The notes beneath the pieces were generated by a model. The model searched no databases and was not told the origin of the DNA. It saw only the letters and a list, made by a program, of their open reading frames with translations. A DNA stretch of 64,000 bases, from NCBI RefSeq assembly GCF_040730185.1, contig NZ_CP160402.1, forward strand, positions 8,210,400-8,274,399, written 5' to 3'. The first letter of the stretch is position 1, and every line of letters starts with the position of its first letter. Shown here one piece after another: positions 26,242-35,607 of this stretch. Source of the stretch: Streptomyces sp. Je 1-332. GTDB taxonomy: Bacteria; Actinomycetota; Actinomycetes; Streptomycetales; Streptomycetaceae. The translations under genes and the position numbers were made by a program.

Positions 26242-27678
26242 TTACGACACCAACTCCGAGGCCGCGGGTCCAGGTTGTCTCCGGGAGGGGCCGTCCTGGT
26301 CCCGCAGGATCTTCACGGCCCGGTCGAAGGCCGAGTCCTTGTTCTGGTCGAACTCCTCCGTGGTGAAGACCGGCTCGGTGAGGTGCGGCGGGATACCCGC
26401 GCCGTCGAAGGTCCTGCCCGACCGGGTCAGCAGCTCCTCGTTCGGCAGCCAGACCGACATGCCGTTGGGGAGCTTGCGCACCATGACGTCCGAGAAGACG
26501 CCCTGCGTGGGCTGCCCGATCCGCGCGGTCCGGCCGGGCCGGTCCATGAGGGCCTGGGTGAAGGTCTCTCCCGCACTGACGGTCGAGCCGCCGGTCAGTA
26601 CGGCGACCGGTCCGGTGTAGCGGGGGGCCTGGGAGGGCGTGACGTACAGGGGCTGGGGGCGTGTGTGACGCGTGGGGTCCGCGGGATCGTTGCGGGCTCG
26701 CTTGGAGTAGGCGAGGTAAGGGGTGTCGGTCAGCCGCCCGGCGACGTGGAGCCCCATGGCATCGGAGCCGCCGCCGTTGATCCGCAGGTCGATGACCAGG
26801 CCCTTCAGGTGACGGGTGCGTTCCTGGCCGAGGATCGTGTCCAGCGCCTTGTCGAGCTCGGCCAGCTCGGCGGCGTAGGAGGCCTCGCCACCCGCGTAAC
26901 CGCCGAAGCCGGAGATCCGCAAGTAGCCCTGTCCGCCGGGGAGGTCGGCGTAGGTGATCCGCCCGGCGGCGAAGTCCTTGAGGTTCCGGGCGTTCTTGAG
27001 GTCACGCTCCACAATGAACTTCTTGACCTTGGCGTCGAGCTTCCCATCGGGCCGGACGGTGCCTGGGCGGACCCGCGCGAACGCCCGGTCAGGGTCGCCG
27101 TCGCCGTCGCCGTCGACGTCCCAGACGGCGACGTGGGCGTCGTGGAGCGGCTCGACCATCTTGCTGAAGACGGCGAAGAGTTCGTCCGGGGTCGTCCCTT
27201 CGTGGACGGTGGGCCGGTACCGGTCGCGTACGGCGTGCCAGTCGACGCCCTTGGCGGCGAAGAAGGGATAGTTCTCCTCGAATGACTGCCAGAAGACGTC
27301 GAAGGATGCGAGCGGGCCCCGGGCGGCGGAACGCGTGCAGGTGTCGGGCAGTTCGGTCATCCGGCGAAGGTTCCGTTCGCCGACATCGCTGTCCAGCCGT
27401 ACGGAAGCGCGGTCGTGGCCCCCGCGGGTGCGCACGGTGAGGACGGTGCCTCCAGGCGTGGTGTAGGCGCCGGAGCCGCTCCGTTGCGCGGTGTCGCCCG
27501 CGATGCAGCTGACGGCGGTGGTCTGGTACTCCTGCAGGGTTCCGTTCCGGATGGACAGCACGGTGCCGTAGCCATCGGTGCGCCAGATTCCGTCTGTGGC
27601 CGGCTGGTGGGTGATGGCGGCCGGCGTGGCTGTGCCCAAGAGGGCCAGGGCGACGGTGGCGGCCGTAACGATGCGCAC
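26242..27678 (-). CDS. secreted S41-family peptidase
   Basis: Exported serine protease of the C-terminal processing/tricorn-core type, 478 residues from the GTG at 27678, which has AGAGAAGG about seven bases upstream. The Sec signal is VRIVTAATVALALLGTATPA. A two-Cys N-terminal domain (VSCIAGD, DTCTRS) precedes the S41 core: FWQSFEENYPFF, GLVIDLRINGGGSDAM, and the catalytic Ser in GSTVSAGETF. No PDZ domain is obvious. Likely acts outside the membrane on peptides or denatured protein. Confidence 0.85.
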   Translation of the reverse strand: MRIVTAATVALALLGTATPAAITHQPATDGIWRTDGYGTVLSIRNGTLQEYQTTAVSCIAGDTAQRSGSGAYTTPGGTVLTVRTRGGHDRASVRLDSDVGERNLRRMTELPDTCTRSAARGPLASFDVFWQSFEENYPFFAAKGVDWHAVRDRYRPTVHEGTTPDELFAVFSKMVEPLHDAHVAVWDVDGDGDGDPDRAFARVRPGTVRPDGKLDAKVKKFIVERDLKNARNLKDFAAGRITYADLPGGQGYLRISGFGGYAGGEASYAAELAELDKALDTILGQERTRHLKGLVIDLRINGGGSDAMGLHVAGRLTDTPYLAYSKRARNDPADPTRHTRPQPLYVTPSQAPRYTGPVAVLTGGSTVSAGETFTQALMDRPGRTARIGQPTQGVFSDVMVRKLPNGMSVWLPNEELLTRSGRTFDGAGIPPHLTEPVFTTEEFDQNKDSAFDRAVKILRDQDGPSRRQPGPAASELVS

Positions 27679-28057
27679 GATCTTGCCTTCTCTGTAGGCG
27701 ACTTGCTGGGTACCGCCCCACCGTCGCCGAGACAAGATCTACCGGGCCATCCGGCTGGCCGGTCGATCGGGGGTGGGGCCAGCCCCCGCAACCCGGGCCC
27801 CATGCTGTCAGTGTCAGTGTCAGTGTCTGTGGGCTCTGGCTTACTTTTCGTGGAGGGTTGATTGACCGTAATGTCGGCCTCCTGTGGCCAGCGGTGAGAG
27901 GCTGACGTGAGCCAGTACTACGACTTGGGCGACCGAACCCTGTGGAACCCGTCCAAGGACAGGGTGTTCCCGCCCGACTCCGCCGACAACGGCAGCAGCT
28001 GTCAGGCGGGGAGGGGTAACGCGGACTGTGGTGAGGGCCCGGGCCGTCCGGCGTGCC
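27679..28057. other. intergenic, no gene recognised
   Basis: Contains a short TGTCAG-type microrepeat near 27803-27830 but no supported gene. It separates the S41 peptidase start from the end of the DCC-family gene. Confidence 0.45.
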
Positions 28058-28453
28058 TCAAGGCTGCTGTTCTTCCGGTCGGCGTCCGGGTACCGCACAC
28101 GCGGCCGCCCCGCCGGGCATGCGATGTCGGTTGGCCGCCACTAGTCGGTAGACACCGTGGGCGGCCCATCGCATGGGAGGCAGCATCAACGACGCGCCCA
28201 GCAGTGACCATCCACGGCCTGCGCTCAGCAGGGCCTTCGCGACAGCCTGCGCACCTCCGTACACCGTGCCCGCCGGGGTCACCCAGAGCACCTCGTACTG
28301 GGCACGCTCTCGAGCGACGCCGAGCTTGTCCAGGTCAGCGAACTGCCACGGAACCACGTCACAACGAGGCCGGACACGGCGCTCAGCGAACCTCACCGAG
28401 GTGGTGCAGAAACCGCAGTCCCCATCGAAGACGAGCACAGGCTGACTCAACAT
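28058..28453 (-). CDS. DCC-family (DUF393) thiol-disulfide protein
   Basis: Small thioredoxin-like protein of 131 residues. The defining motif FDGDCGFCTTSVRF lies at the N-terminus, giving a redox-capable CGFC pair. GGAG is close before the ATG at 28453. Later phrases LWVTPAGTVYGGAQAVAKAL and GVYRLVAANRHRMPG are usual for the family. Physiological partner unknown. Confidence 0.88.
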   Translation of the reverse strand: MLSQPVLVFDGDCGFCTTSVRFAERRVRPRCDVVPWQFADLDKLGVARERAQYEVLWVTPAGTVYGGAQAVAKALLSAGRGWSLLGASLMLPPMRWAAHGVYRLVAANRHRMPGGAAACAVPGRRPEEQQP

Positions 28454-28784
28454 GACTCCATCATGACGCGCTCGGCACCACCCCACGACTACCGGGCTCT
28501 CGGCTGATTGTGTAGATGACACCCCCGGGTGGCGTTGGTAGCGGCCCGCGGCAACCGGCGCTCGCGCGGTGCTGGCGTGCCCATGGACGGAGGGCTGCGT
28601 GCGTTGCGGAGTCCGCAACGTGCTGCTCTCCGCGGGCGAAGTCACCTGGAGGGTTCATCCCCAGCGCGTGGAAGCAGGAGCCTGCATCCGTATGAGCGAG
28701 TCAGGATCAGGACATCCCGGTCGGGAGGCGTGTCATGGGAGAGGAGCCCCCGCGCCGCCAGACGCTGAGTCATATCCTCAGAGC
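28454..28784. other. intergenic, no gene recognised
   Basis: Divergent upstream region of the DCC and DHFR-like genes. No clear operator. Confidence 0.4.
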
Positions 28785-29465
28785 ATGCCAGCAGATGCGT
28801 CTCGCAGCCCACGTCGCCCCTATGTCGTAGCGCATACCGCCATCTCCCTAGAAGGCGCGACCACGGGCTTCCCGCCGAACGTGGGCCGCTTCTACGAGCT
28901 GGCTGCCACCTGGAACGAGGACATCACTCTGGCCGGGGCCGACACCATCCTCGCCCAGGAGCAGACGCTGGCAGCAGCTTCGCGCCCCGGACCTGCCGCG
29001 GATGGACCGCTCCTGGCCGTCGTGGACGGCAAAGGACGCATCCGGCAGTGGCAGGCGCTGCGCGACGTCGGGCACTGGTCGAATGTCATTGCCCTGTATG
29101 CGCAGTCCACCCCACCACGGCCCCCATCCTCGACCGTGCCCGAACTTGTCTCCGGGACCGAGCGAGTCGATCTGGCCGAGGCTATCAGCGAACTCGGGCG
29201 TCGTGAGGGTGCCGAGGTCGTACGTGTGGACAGCGGCGGTTCCCTCACCGGCGCGCTGCTGGAGGCAGGATTGCTGGACGAAGTGAGCCTGCTTATTCAT
29301 CCTTGCCTCGCCGGTTCACGAGTTCGACATCCCTGGTACGGATCGGCGCCCTACCTTGCCGACGCGCTGGAGCTCGTCGAGAGCCAATCCTTCGATGATG
29401 GCCTCGTCTGGTTGCGCTACCGCACCGCAGGTCAGCCCGCCGCGGACCATCCGAAATCGCCATGA
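28785..29465 (+). CDS. dihydrofolate reductase-family (RibD C-terminal-like) protein
   Basis: Reductase-fold protein of 226 residues. Phrases YVVAHTAISLEGATTG (strand one with the substrate loop), LAGADTILAQEQTL, ELGRREGAEVVRVDSGGSLT and GLLDEVSLLIHPCLAG follow the RibD C-terminal pattern: a Gly-rich NADPH loop, then LLDExxLxxxP. Start at ATG 28785. The reaction is unknown; relatives reduce pterin or riboflavin-type compounds. Confidence 0.75.
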   Translation: MPADASRSPRRPYVVAHTAISLEGATTGFPPNVGRFYELAATWNEDITLAGADTILAQEQTLAAASRPGPAADGPLLAVVDGKGRIRQWQALRDVGHWSNVIALYAQSTPPRPPSSTVPELVSGTERVDLAEAISELGRREGAEVVRVDSGGSLTGALLEAGLLDEVSLLIHPCLAGSRVRHPWYGSAPYLADALELVESQSFDDGLVWLRYRTAGQPAADHPKSP

Positions 29466-29725
29466 CGACCGCGAAGCACCGCTGTTCCACTGCGTGCGTT
29501 CCTTTGGCCCAACGTCGCTCACCTGCAAGGCGACCAGTTGCCGAGGATCGAAGCGGCCGACTCCACTGCGGACTTGCCCAGCCTCCGGAACTTCGCACAG
29601 CACCTTGAACGCGATCATCGACGCCGTCATCGCGGACCTCACGATTCCCTGCAACTCCGGGTGTTCGGTCGTGCAGGACTCGAACCCCTCCGCAAGCGGG
29701 TCCTGTTCTACGAATAGGGGTCAGG

Positions 29726-30111
29726 TCAGGAGTCTTCCTCAACGAGGCCGCACCCCTCAGGGCAGCCCGCCAGGAATTCGTGACGCGATGGGGCCGCCTC
29801 CTCCGCGGCCATCGAACCGAGCAGGTCGATGAACTCGATTCGCTGCTCGCTCGACAGCTGTGTCACCAGATGGGCAACACCCTCCAGCACCTTGACCGCG
29901 TCATCCCGGTCCATCTGCTCGTCCTCGCAAACCCCTCAACGAGCCAGAGAACATTGATCAAAGTCCGCGCCAGAGCACGGGTCAGCGACGAGTACGCAGG
30001 ATCATGATCGGCGAGTGGGTCCTTTCCGGTCTCTGTCGCAGCAAGCAGCTGATCTACGGATAGGCACCAGAAGGCCTCCGGGTGCGCTGCGGATGCGCGA
30101 CTGAACCAGTC
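29726..30111 (-). pseudogene. small acidic hypothetical protein, probably frameshifted
   Basis: The upstream frame reads FSRASAAHPEAFWCLSVDQL and SLTRALARTLINVLWLVEG; near 29937 sense passes to the frame MDRDDAVKVLEGVAHLVTQL then EFIDLLGSMAAEEAAPS, ending CGLVEEDS. One missing base in GGGGTTTGCGAGG would join them into about 130 residues. Otherwise the 62-residue ORF from the ATG at 29914 may be expressed alone. No family recognised. Confidence 0.4.
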
Positions 30112-30217
30112 GCCCGAGCTGACAGCCGGCCTTCCCCCTGGGCGGGCTATCCGGTAGGTGGCCGGTGGGACAGACTGGCCCGGCCTGGGCACGCGACTAC
30201 CACTTGGAGCACGTCGG

Positions 30218-30898
30218 ATGAGTAGCAACGTACTGACCTTTTACGGCGGGCCGAGAAGAATCGACGGCCAGGGCCAGTCGAAAGTAGCGGACATGGTCAG
30301 TTTCTCCGACACGTCAGGACCGGCACCGTCGGCCGTGTACGTGGAACGCGAACTGCCGCCAGGAGGCACGTCCGCGTACCTCGCGGCCCGGCGCAGTGGG
30401 GCCCGTTCTTTCACCCTGTGGACCGACGATCAACGCCGGGCACGGGTGGCCACCGTGGTGACCCTGTCGGCCGGCGCCGGTGTCGCGAGGTTTCAGGTGC
30501 TCGGCGCGCACGGCGAGGTCATTGGCACGCTCATGCGCGAGAAGGCACTCCGCGGCAGGCGCCTGCGTACCCGCTGGACCGTGCACCAGCCCGGCGGTTC
30601 CGAAGCGGTCGGCTTCAAGGGGAGGATCGTGTGGTGGTGGATGTGGTGGCTCTTGCTGCCCCTGATGACGGTGGTCCTCCTGATCAGTGTCTTTGACAGC
30701 GTTCCTGGCAACGAGGGTGGCTTCGCACGCGCACCCCGGCGCATCCGGTGGCGCGCGAACGGGCAGGTCCCGCTGGAGTTCAGATCCAAGGGCGACAAAC
30801 TGCACGTACACGCACCTGGTGTGGACTGGCGGCTGGCGGCCGCGCTGATCGCCCTCCTGCGCAGCTTCAACGCCGGCGCGTGGGACTCGGTGAAGTAG
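30218..30898 (+). CDS. membrane-anchored hypothetical protein
   Basis: 226 residues. The first part has beta-strand character (FTLWTDDQRRARVATVV, VARFQVLGAHGEVIGTLMR). One hydrophobic segment WWWMWWLLLPLMTVVLLISVF falls near the middle and a further beta-rich section follows. The overall pattern recalls tubby/scramblase-like folds, but this is only a structural impression. GGAG lies about seven bases before the ATG. Confidence 0.55.
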   Translation: MSSNVLTFYGGPRRIDGQGQSKVADMVSFSDTSGPAPSAVYVERELPPGGTSAYLAARRSGARSFTLWTDDQRRARVATVVTLSAGAGVARFQVLGAHGEVIGTLMREKALRGRRLRTRWTVHQPGGSEAVGFKGRIVWWWMWWLLLPLMTVVLLISVFDSVPGNEGGFARAPRRIRWRANGQVPLEFRSKGDKLHVHAPGVDWRLAAALIALLRSFNAGAWDSVK

Positions 30899-30985
30899 CG
30901 ACCCGGGGGACGACGCTCCGGCGCGGTGTGCGCTGTGGTGGCGGCCACTGGTGTTCCGGGGCCGCGCACGGTAGAACGGGGCTTC

Positions 30986-31363
30986 ATGTCTGATCAGTGG
31001 CCGGCCCAACACCCGGCGCCAAGGCCCTTGCCCGGCACGCCCGGCGGGTACGGGCCGCCGCGGTTCCAGGAGGTCAGCGCCGTGTACCGCCGTTGGGCCG
31101 GTGTCTTGCTCTGGCTCGCGATCGCTGTCACGGGTCTCATGGTGACCGCTTTCGTGGCCAGCATCGTCTTCCTGGTGAATGCGGACGGGGACGACGCCGC
31201 CTACGGCTACCTCGCGCTCTTCCTCTGGCTTGGGATCGCCGCTGCGATTCCGGTGCTGCTGGCGCTCGGTATCCCCGCAATCGTCATGAAGCGGCGTGTA
31301 CGGCAGCAGGAGCGGCTGGGTCGCGATGCCGTGTACCGAGGGCGCAAAGCCGGCGAACGGTAA
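30986..31363 (+). CDS. small two-helix membrane protein
   Basis: 126 residues. A Pro-rich N-terminus (MSDQWPAQHPAPRPLPGTPG) is followed by helices around GVLLWLAIAVTGLMVTAFVA and LALFLWLGIAAAIPVLLALG and a basic tail. Proline-rich cytoplasmic heads with two helices are common in streptomycete membrane proteins of unknown function. It may follow the preceding gene in one transcript (87-bp gap). Confidence 0.6.
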   Translation: MSDQWPAQHPAPRPLPGTPGGYGPPRFQEVSAVYRRWAGVLLWLAIAVTGLMVTAFVASIVFLVNADGDDAAYGYLALFLWLGIAAAIPVLLALGIPAIVMKRRVRQQERLGRDAVYRGRKAGER

Positions 31364-31544
31364 GCGAGCGGGCCGGCACCGACGTCGTCGAGGCCGCCGC
31401 CGCGTAGATGTCCCACGCCCATAGTGGCGTAATTCCACCTTAAACATGCCTAGGCGGCTCAGCCGTTGTGGGGCCCAACGTCATCTCGAGAATCCCAACG
31501 GAGGCTGTGCGGAACCGCATCCTGTGAGCTGCGCATGGTCGCGC

Positions 31545-31877
31545 ATGGAATCTTGGCTCCGAAACTGCGCGCCAGGCACCCACCACGCCCTGCCGCCACC
31601 TGCTACGCGCAGAGAGATCGCTGCGGCAGAGCAGCACCTTGGATTCAGCCTTCCCGAGCAGTTGGCTGAATCCCTGCTGTGCCATAACGGGAGCGATCCG
31701 ACGCGTCTTCCACCTGTGTACGCGCTGCTGAGTGCAGAGGCGATCGTGAGGCATCAGCAGCTGCAGGTCGAACTCGAACACGAGACAAGGGCGGAGTACC
31801 TCGCGCATGGCATACCGCTCGAAATCGATGGTCAGTACGCGCGATGGCACCCCGGGTGGCTTCCGTCCAACCCCTGA
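31545..31877 (+). pseudogene. SMI1/KNR4-family protein, C-terminally truncated
   Basis: Starts MESWLRNCAPGTHHAL, then TRREIAAAEQHLGFSLPEQL and AESLLCHNGSDP, the SMI1/KNR4 N-terminal core; the frame ends HPGWLPSNP and stops. Family proteins continue HPGWxPF into an acidic Asp-rich half, so at least 70 residues are lost. Intact members often serve as immunity proteins of contact-dependent or polymorphic toxins. Confidence 0.6.
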
Positions 31878-31928
31878 ACGGACATATGCGGGTCCTCGGA
31901 GATGACGGTGGTCTGCGGTGGGACAGCA

Positions 31929-32264
31929 CTACCTAAGCGTGTCGTTTAAGGTCCGACGTCGAACAGGGGCCTCACCCAGGGGCAGATCGATGTGGCCCGG
32001 CTGCGCCGCTGCGCTGGCTTCAATGCCGTTGCCGAGGGCCGAGGATGATCGGATCGTGCCGGCCGCGGACGTCTCGCCGTGGCCGAGGCCGGACGCCAAC
32101 ACCTGTGCTGCCCGGACCTTCTGTCGCATGTTCGGCCGAGGTGAGGGCGAACACCAGATGATTCCGGGCTGGCCGTACTCCGGCGCCCACGGGGTCGAAG
32201 AGACCACGGTGAAGTCGCGCTCCGATGCAGGCGCCAGCAGCATCCCCGAGATGTGAATGCCCAC
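31929..32264 (-). CDS. hypothetical protein
   Basis: 111 residues from a GTG, with strong third-position GC and phrases such as DFTVVSSTPWAPEYGQPGII and ASAAAQPGHIDLPLGEAP. No family recognised, no signal or membrane helix. It could be a decayed fragment. Confidence 0.35.
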   Translation of the reverse strand: MGIHISGMLLAPASERDFTVVSSTPWAPEYGQPGIIWCSPSPRPNMRQKVRAAQVLASGLGHGETSAAGTIRSSSALGNGIEASAAAQPGHIDLPLGEAPVRRRTLNDTLR

Positions 32265-32527
32265 ACTTCGACACGGTCACGGTCACGGCCACGGTCTGTG
32301 GCTACCAGTATCCACTCCACCGTGCCTGTGAGGAGATGACCTGCGCCTGCATATGCCGCCAGGAGGGGGGCACAAGGAGTTTCGACGACGGAGGTCCAAC
32401 GGCCTCAGGGCACGTGGCTGCCGACGTTCACCGAACCACGATCATGCACCAGTTGGCCAGAGGGTGCTGCGAGTCCTGTACGGCAAGGGCCGCACCCACC
32501 GAAGAGACTTGAAGATCGGAACCCGAA

Positions 32528-32683
32528 ATGATTGTCCTTGGCGCCATTTTGCTCATCATCGGCCTGCTGGCCGGTGTCTCTTTGCTGACGACTATCGGCG
32601 GTGTGCTCGTCCTCGTCGGGGCGGTTTTGTGGATCCTCGGCGCGACTGGACGCAAGGTCGGCGGGCGTAAGCACTTCTTCTAG
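32528..32683 (+). CDS. DUF6131-like small membrane protein
   Basis: 51-residue hydrophobic protein with two helices (VLGAILLIIGLLAGVSLLTT and GVLVLVGAVLWILGATG) and the basic end RKVGGRKHFF. This is the layout I recall for streptomycete DUF6131 proteins, which are often present in several copies and of unknown role. The ribosome site is weak. Confidence 0.75.
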   Translation: MIVLGAILLIIGLLAGVSLLTTIGGVLVLVGAVLWILGATGRKVGGRKHFF

Positions 32684-32757
32684 GAGCTGGAACCGTATTT
32701 ACCGTCACGCAGTGACAGGAGTGTATGGGTCCCATTGACCCTGCCCATTGTGTGACC

Positions 32758-32792
32758 CGGGGCCCGAGGAATTGATTTTCCTACGGGCCCCG
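32758..32792. terminator. GC-rich hairpin, probable terminator
   Basis: CGGGGCCCG pairs with CGGGCCCCG, and inside it AGGAA pairs with TTCCT around a short AT loop. It lies about 75 bp after the small membrane protein gene. Confidence 0.65.
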
Positions 32793-33037
32793 TCGGCATG
32801 CTCTGTTCTCGTGTGCCGGTGCGAGGATGACGGAAGGCCCCTCTTGCTGCCTGTGGTCGATTCGCCCAACTCAACGGCCTCGCCCAGGGAACCCTTGTCG
32901 CCACCGACCAGATGCTGGGCGAGGGGCTGTCGCCGGGCCTGCTGGCCGTCTCGTCGGTACTGCCGGATGAGGGGGAGGGGGAGGGAGAGCGGGCTGATGG
33001 TGATGCCGACGGTCGAGGCTGCGTCTGGCCGATGGCG

Positions 33038-33252
33038 TCACCCACGAACGGTCTTCTCCGCACCGTCCGAGCCGCCCGCCACGGAGAGCGTCGGCATCGT
33101 CCAACTGCCGTCCAGGACCGAGGCATCCGCGCCATAGACGCGGATGGCGACGGTGAAGGGGCCCTCTGGCGCGGGCAGCCAGTTCGCCGCCTGCTTCGGG
33201 ACGGACGGGGACTCCTTCTGGACGTGACTCGTGAAGATTCATCGCCCCAGTG
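33038..33252 (-). pseudogene. C-terminal fragment of a DUF1214 protein
   Basis: The minus frame reads QKESPSVPKQAANWLPAPEG, then PFTVAIRVYGADASVLDGSW and TMPTLSV, the conserved DUF1214 end (NWLPAP...RxY...LxGxW). It ends at TGA 33038-33040; an in-frame stop lies just upstream, so only about 70 codons survive. Confidence 0.6.
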
Positions 33253-33480
33253 TTCGCTAGCCGCTGCTCAAACTGGTCGCAAACGCTGTTGCTGAAGGTG
33301 AACAAAGCCGCAGGCTAGCTCTCATCGATGATTCTGTGCCACGTCTTCTCGGCCGTTCCGGACTGCGGGCCACCGTGCACCGTAGGGCGTATCGGGTGAC
33401 GCGCGCGGCGCTCATCGCGCGCCTGACGGTGTGTTGCTTCTGCCTTCACGCAGGCTGACCGTGAGCCTAGGAGGCGTCTC
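33253..33480. other. upstream region of the GH25 gene
   Basis: No gene seen. A strong GGAGG site lies just before the ATG of the lysozyme gene. Confidence 0.4.
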
Positions 33481-34317
33481 ATGTCTTTGTCCGCCTGTGC
33501 ACCTCGCCGGATGCCGGCTGTCCTAGCCGTTCTGGGCGTGGGTATTCCGGTTCTTGCTCTCGTGTTGTCGGGTACGGCGGGTGCTGTTCCTGGTGCGCCT
33601 GAGCCCTCTCATCCTGAGGATGACTTCGCCGGCTCGCAGATCCTCAAGCATGAGGGTATGAGCAAGAGCGGCGTCGCACCCCCGGCCACCCGGGGGACGG
33701 AGGGGGTCGACGTCAGCAGTCATCAGCGCAACGTCGCATGGGCACCGCTGTGGAAGTCCGGGGTGAGGTTCGCCTACATCAAGGCGACGGAGTCCAAGAG
33801 TTACAAGAACCCGTTCTTCGCCCAGCAGTACAACGGGGCTTACAAGACCGGCATCATCCGGGGCGCCTACCACTTCGCCACCCCCAACACCTCCAACGGC
33901 GCCACCCAGGCCCGATACTTCCTCGCTCACGGCGGTGGCTGGTCCAAGGACGGCAAAACCCTCCCCGGCGCTCTCGACATGGAGTACAACCCCTACGGTG
34001 CCACCTGCTACGGACTGAGCCACCAGGGCATGGTCAACTGGGTCAGGGACTTCTTCAGAACGTACAAGGCGAAGACCGGCCGGGATGTCGTGCTGTACAC
34101 CTCCACCAGCTGGTGGAAGACCTGTACCGGGAACTACTCCGGGTTCAGTAAGACCAACCCCCTGTGGGTACCGCGCTACGGTTCGTCCGTCGGAGCCCTG
34201 CCTGGGGGCTGGAAATACCAGACCGTGTGGCAGTACACCTCCACAGGAGCGATGGTCGGCGACCACAACCGGTTCAACGGGAGTCTGGACCGTGTGAAGG
34301 CTTTCGCGAACGGCTGA
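33481..34317 (+). CDS. secreted GH25 lysozyme (muramidase)
   Basis: Exported peptidoglycan hydrolase of 278 residues. A Sec signal (VLAVLGVGIPVLALVLSGTAGA) and a linker precede the GH25 barrel: GVDVSSHQRNVAW holds the first catalytic Asp, FAYIKATES and IRGAYHFATPN are strand signatures, and ALDMEYNP carries the catalytic Asp/Glu pair. Ends NGSLDRVKAFANG. AGGAGG lies about seven bases before the ATG. Cleaves the MurNAc-GlcNAc bond; likely acts in growth, competition or mycelial turnover. Confidence 0.92.
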   Translation: MSLSACAPRRMPAVLAVLGVGIPVLALVLSGTAGAVPGAPEPSHPEDDFAGSQILKHEGMSKSGVAPPATRGTEGVDVSSHQRNVAWAPLWKSGVRFAYIKATESKSYKNPFFAQQYNGAYKTGIIRGAYHFATPNTSNGATQARYFLAHGGGWSKDGKTLPGALDMEYNPYGATCYGLSHQGMVNWVRDFFRTYKAKTGRDVVLYTSTSWWKTCTGNYSGFSKTNPLWVPRYGSSVGALPGGWKYQTVWQYTSTGAMVGDHNRFNGSLDRVKAFANG

Positions 34318-34640
34318 CCGGCGTCCTGGCATTACACATTGACCACTTCATGAATGGCCTTGCGCTCGACACTCCTCCCGCGCACGGCGGCTAGATGAGC
34401 AGCAGCCGGTGGCGCAGCATGGTCGTCGACCGACGCGCCTCACCCTCCCGTAGACCCGGCCCGGACTGACCGTACAAACCACTTGGCCTGCACGGCCGCT
34501 TACAGCGCGCCGTGCCTGCTGGCATCGCGCCCGGCGTGGCCCTACCACCACCAACACCACCGGCCGAGGTCGAACGCAGTCGTCCTCACGTCTGCACTGC
34601 GGGGCTGCTCTGGTCGAGGAAGATACGTATGAGCTGCGCG
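34318..34640. other. no gene recognised
   Basis: Follows the lysozyme gene; holds no supported gene on either strand. Confidence 0.4.
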
Positions 34641-35234
34641 GAGCTCCATCGGCAGGCCCAGTGAGTGGTTGACGTGGTCCAGTCGGGAGATCGCGGTAGT
34701 GAGTCCGCTGCGGTTGCCGGCGGCTGCTTCGACCTGGAACCAGTCGCGGTGGAGAACACAGATAGCGACGGTGTGTCCAGTGCTCACGATGCGCATCCTG
34801 ATCTCCAGTTGCAGTGGTTCGCTCCAGGGCAGGGGCTGCGCGCCGAACGGCTGTCCGCGGACCTGGCCCAGCGGCCTTCTCCAGCCGGGTGAGCCCGGCA
34901 GGCCGTGGGGGAGTGCTGCTTCGACGGTCTCCTGGAAGCGGTGCCAGTCGCAGCAATTCTTGTCGGAAAGCGCATAGGGGTCGGACTTGATGGCGCGGCG
35001 CGGTACATAGGAGCTGCTGTCGCCGTCCTGCCGATGCTGCGGCGCAGCCCGCCCAGGCGCGCGTTGAGTATGTCGCTCGAACAGGGCCTGGCCGGGTCCA
35101 TGTCCGCGCACAGACTGGCGGTGCTGCGTCCGCTCTTCAGGTGCAGTTAGCGCGGCCAGTTGCGACTCGCGGGTGTCATGGCGGGAGGCTGCGACTCCCG
35201 TGATTGCAACCGGGCCGAGAACCCGGATCTGAAC
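34641..35234 (-). pseudogene. SARP/BTAD-type regulator, decayed
   Basis: Minus-strand pieces in order: QIRVLGPVAITG (usual SARP opening), DPARPCSSDILNARLGGLRR in another frame, then SYVPRRAIKSDPYALSDKN and CDWHRFQETVEAALPHGLPG, GQPFGAQPLPWSEPLQLEI, and DWFQVEAAAGNRSGLTTAIS ending near NHSLGLPMEL. These match the winged helix and bacterial transcriptional activation domain of large streptomycete regulators, with frameshifts and deletions. Not functional. Confidence 0.6.
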
Positions 35235-35607
35235 AGGCCCACGAGGTGGGTGACTCGCAACGTGCGGGCCTGCGTGGCGAGCGATAGGTGCGCAACCGAT
35301 CGGCCGTCGGTCGCGAAGCGTAGGGCAGCCAGGTGTGCAGCGTCGCCTGCGCGCGCAGGCAGCTAAGCGCCCCCTCATACCCAGCGGATACAAGAGTGAC
35401 CTGGCACCGCGCCGCGACGCCGACCGCGCGGTGGCCGGTTCGTCCGTGAGGAGCGGGCGTGCGACGCGCTGGGGCTTAGCTGGCCCTGAGTCATCAATCA
35501 ACGCAGCCTTAAGGATCACGGTTCGAGGTCGGCAACGGGGGAGTGGCGCCGCACGGACGTCTACGTTCGATCTTGTGAGTTACCAAGCAGCCGTCCCAGA
35601 CCCGTCC

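Noticed and set aside
29676..29720. GGACTCGAACCCC resembling a tRNA T-arm on the minus strand
   Set aside because: The flanking bases do not form a T stem and no anticodon or acceptor arm could be folded; likely chance.
34542..35519. 325-codon minus-strand ORF as an intact gene
   Set aside because: Only parts match a SARP regulator and the needed sequence switches frame; treated as a pseudogene.
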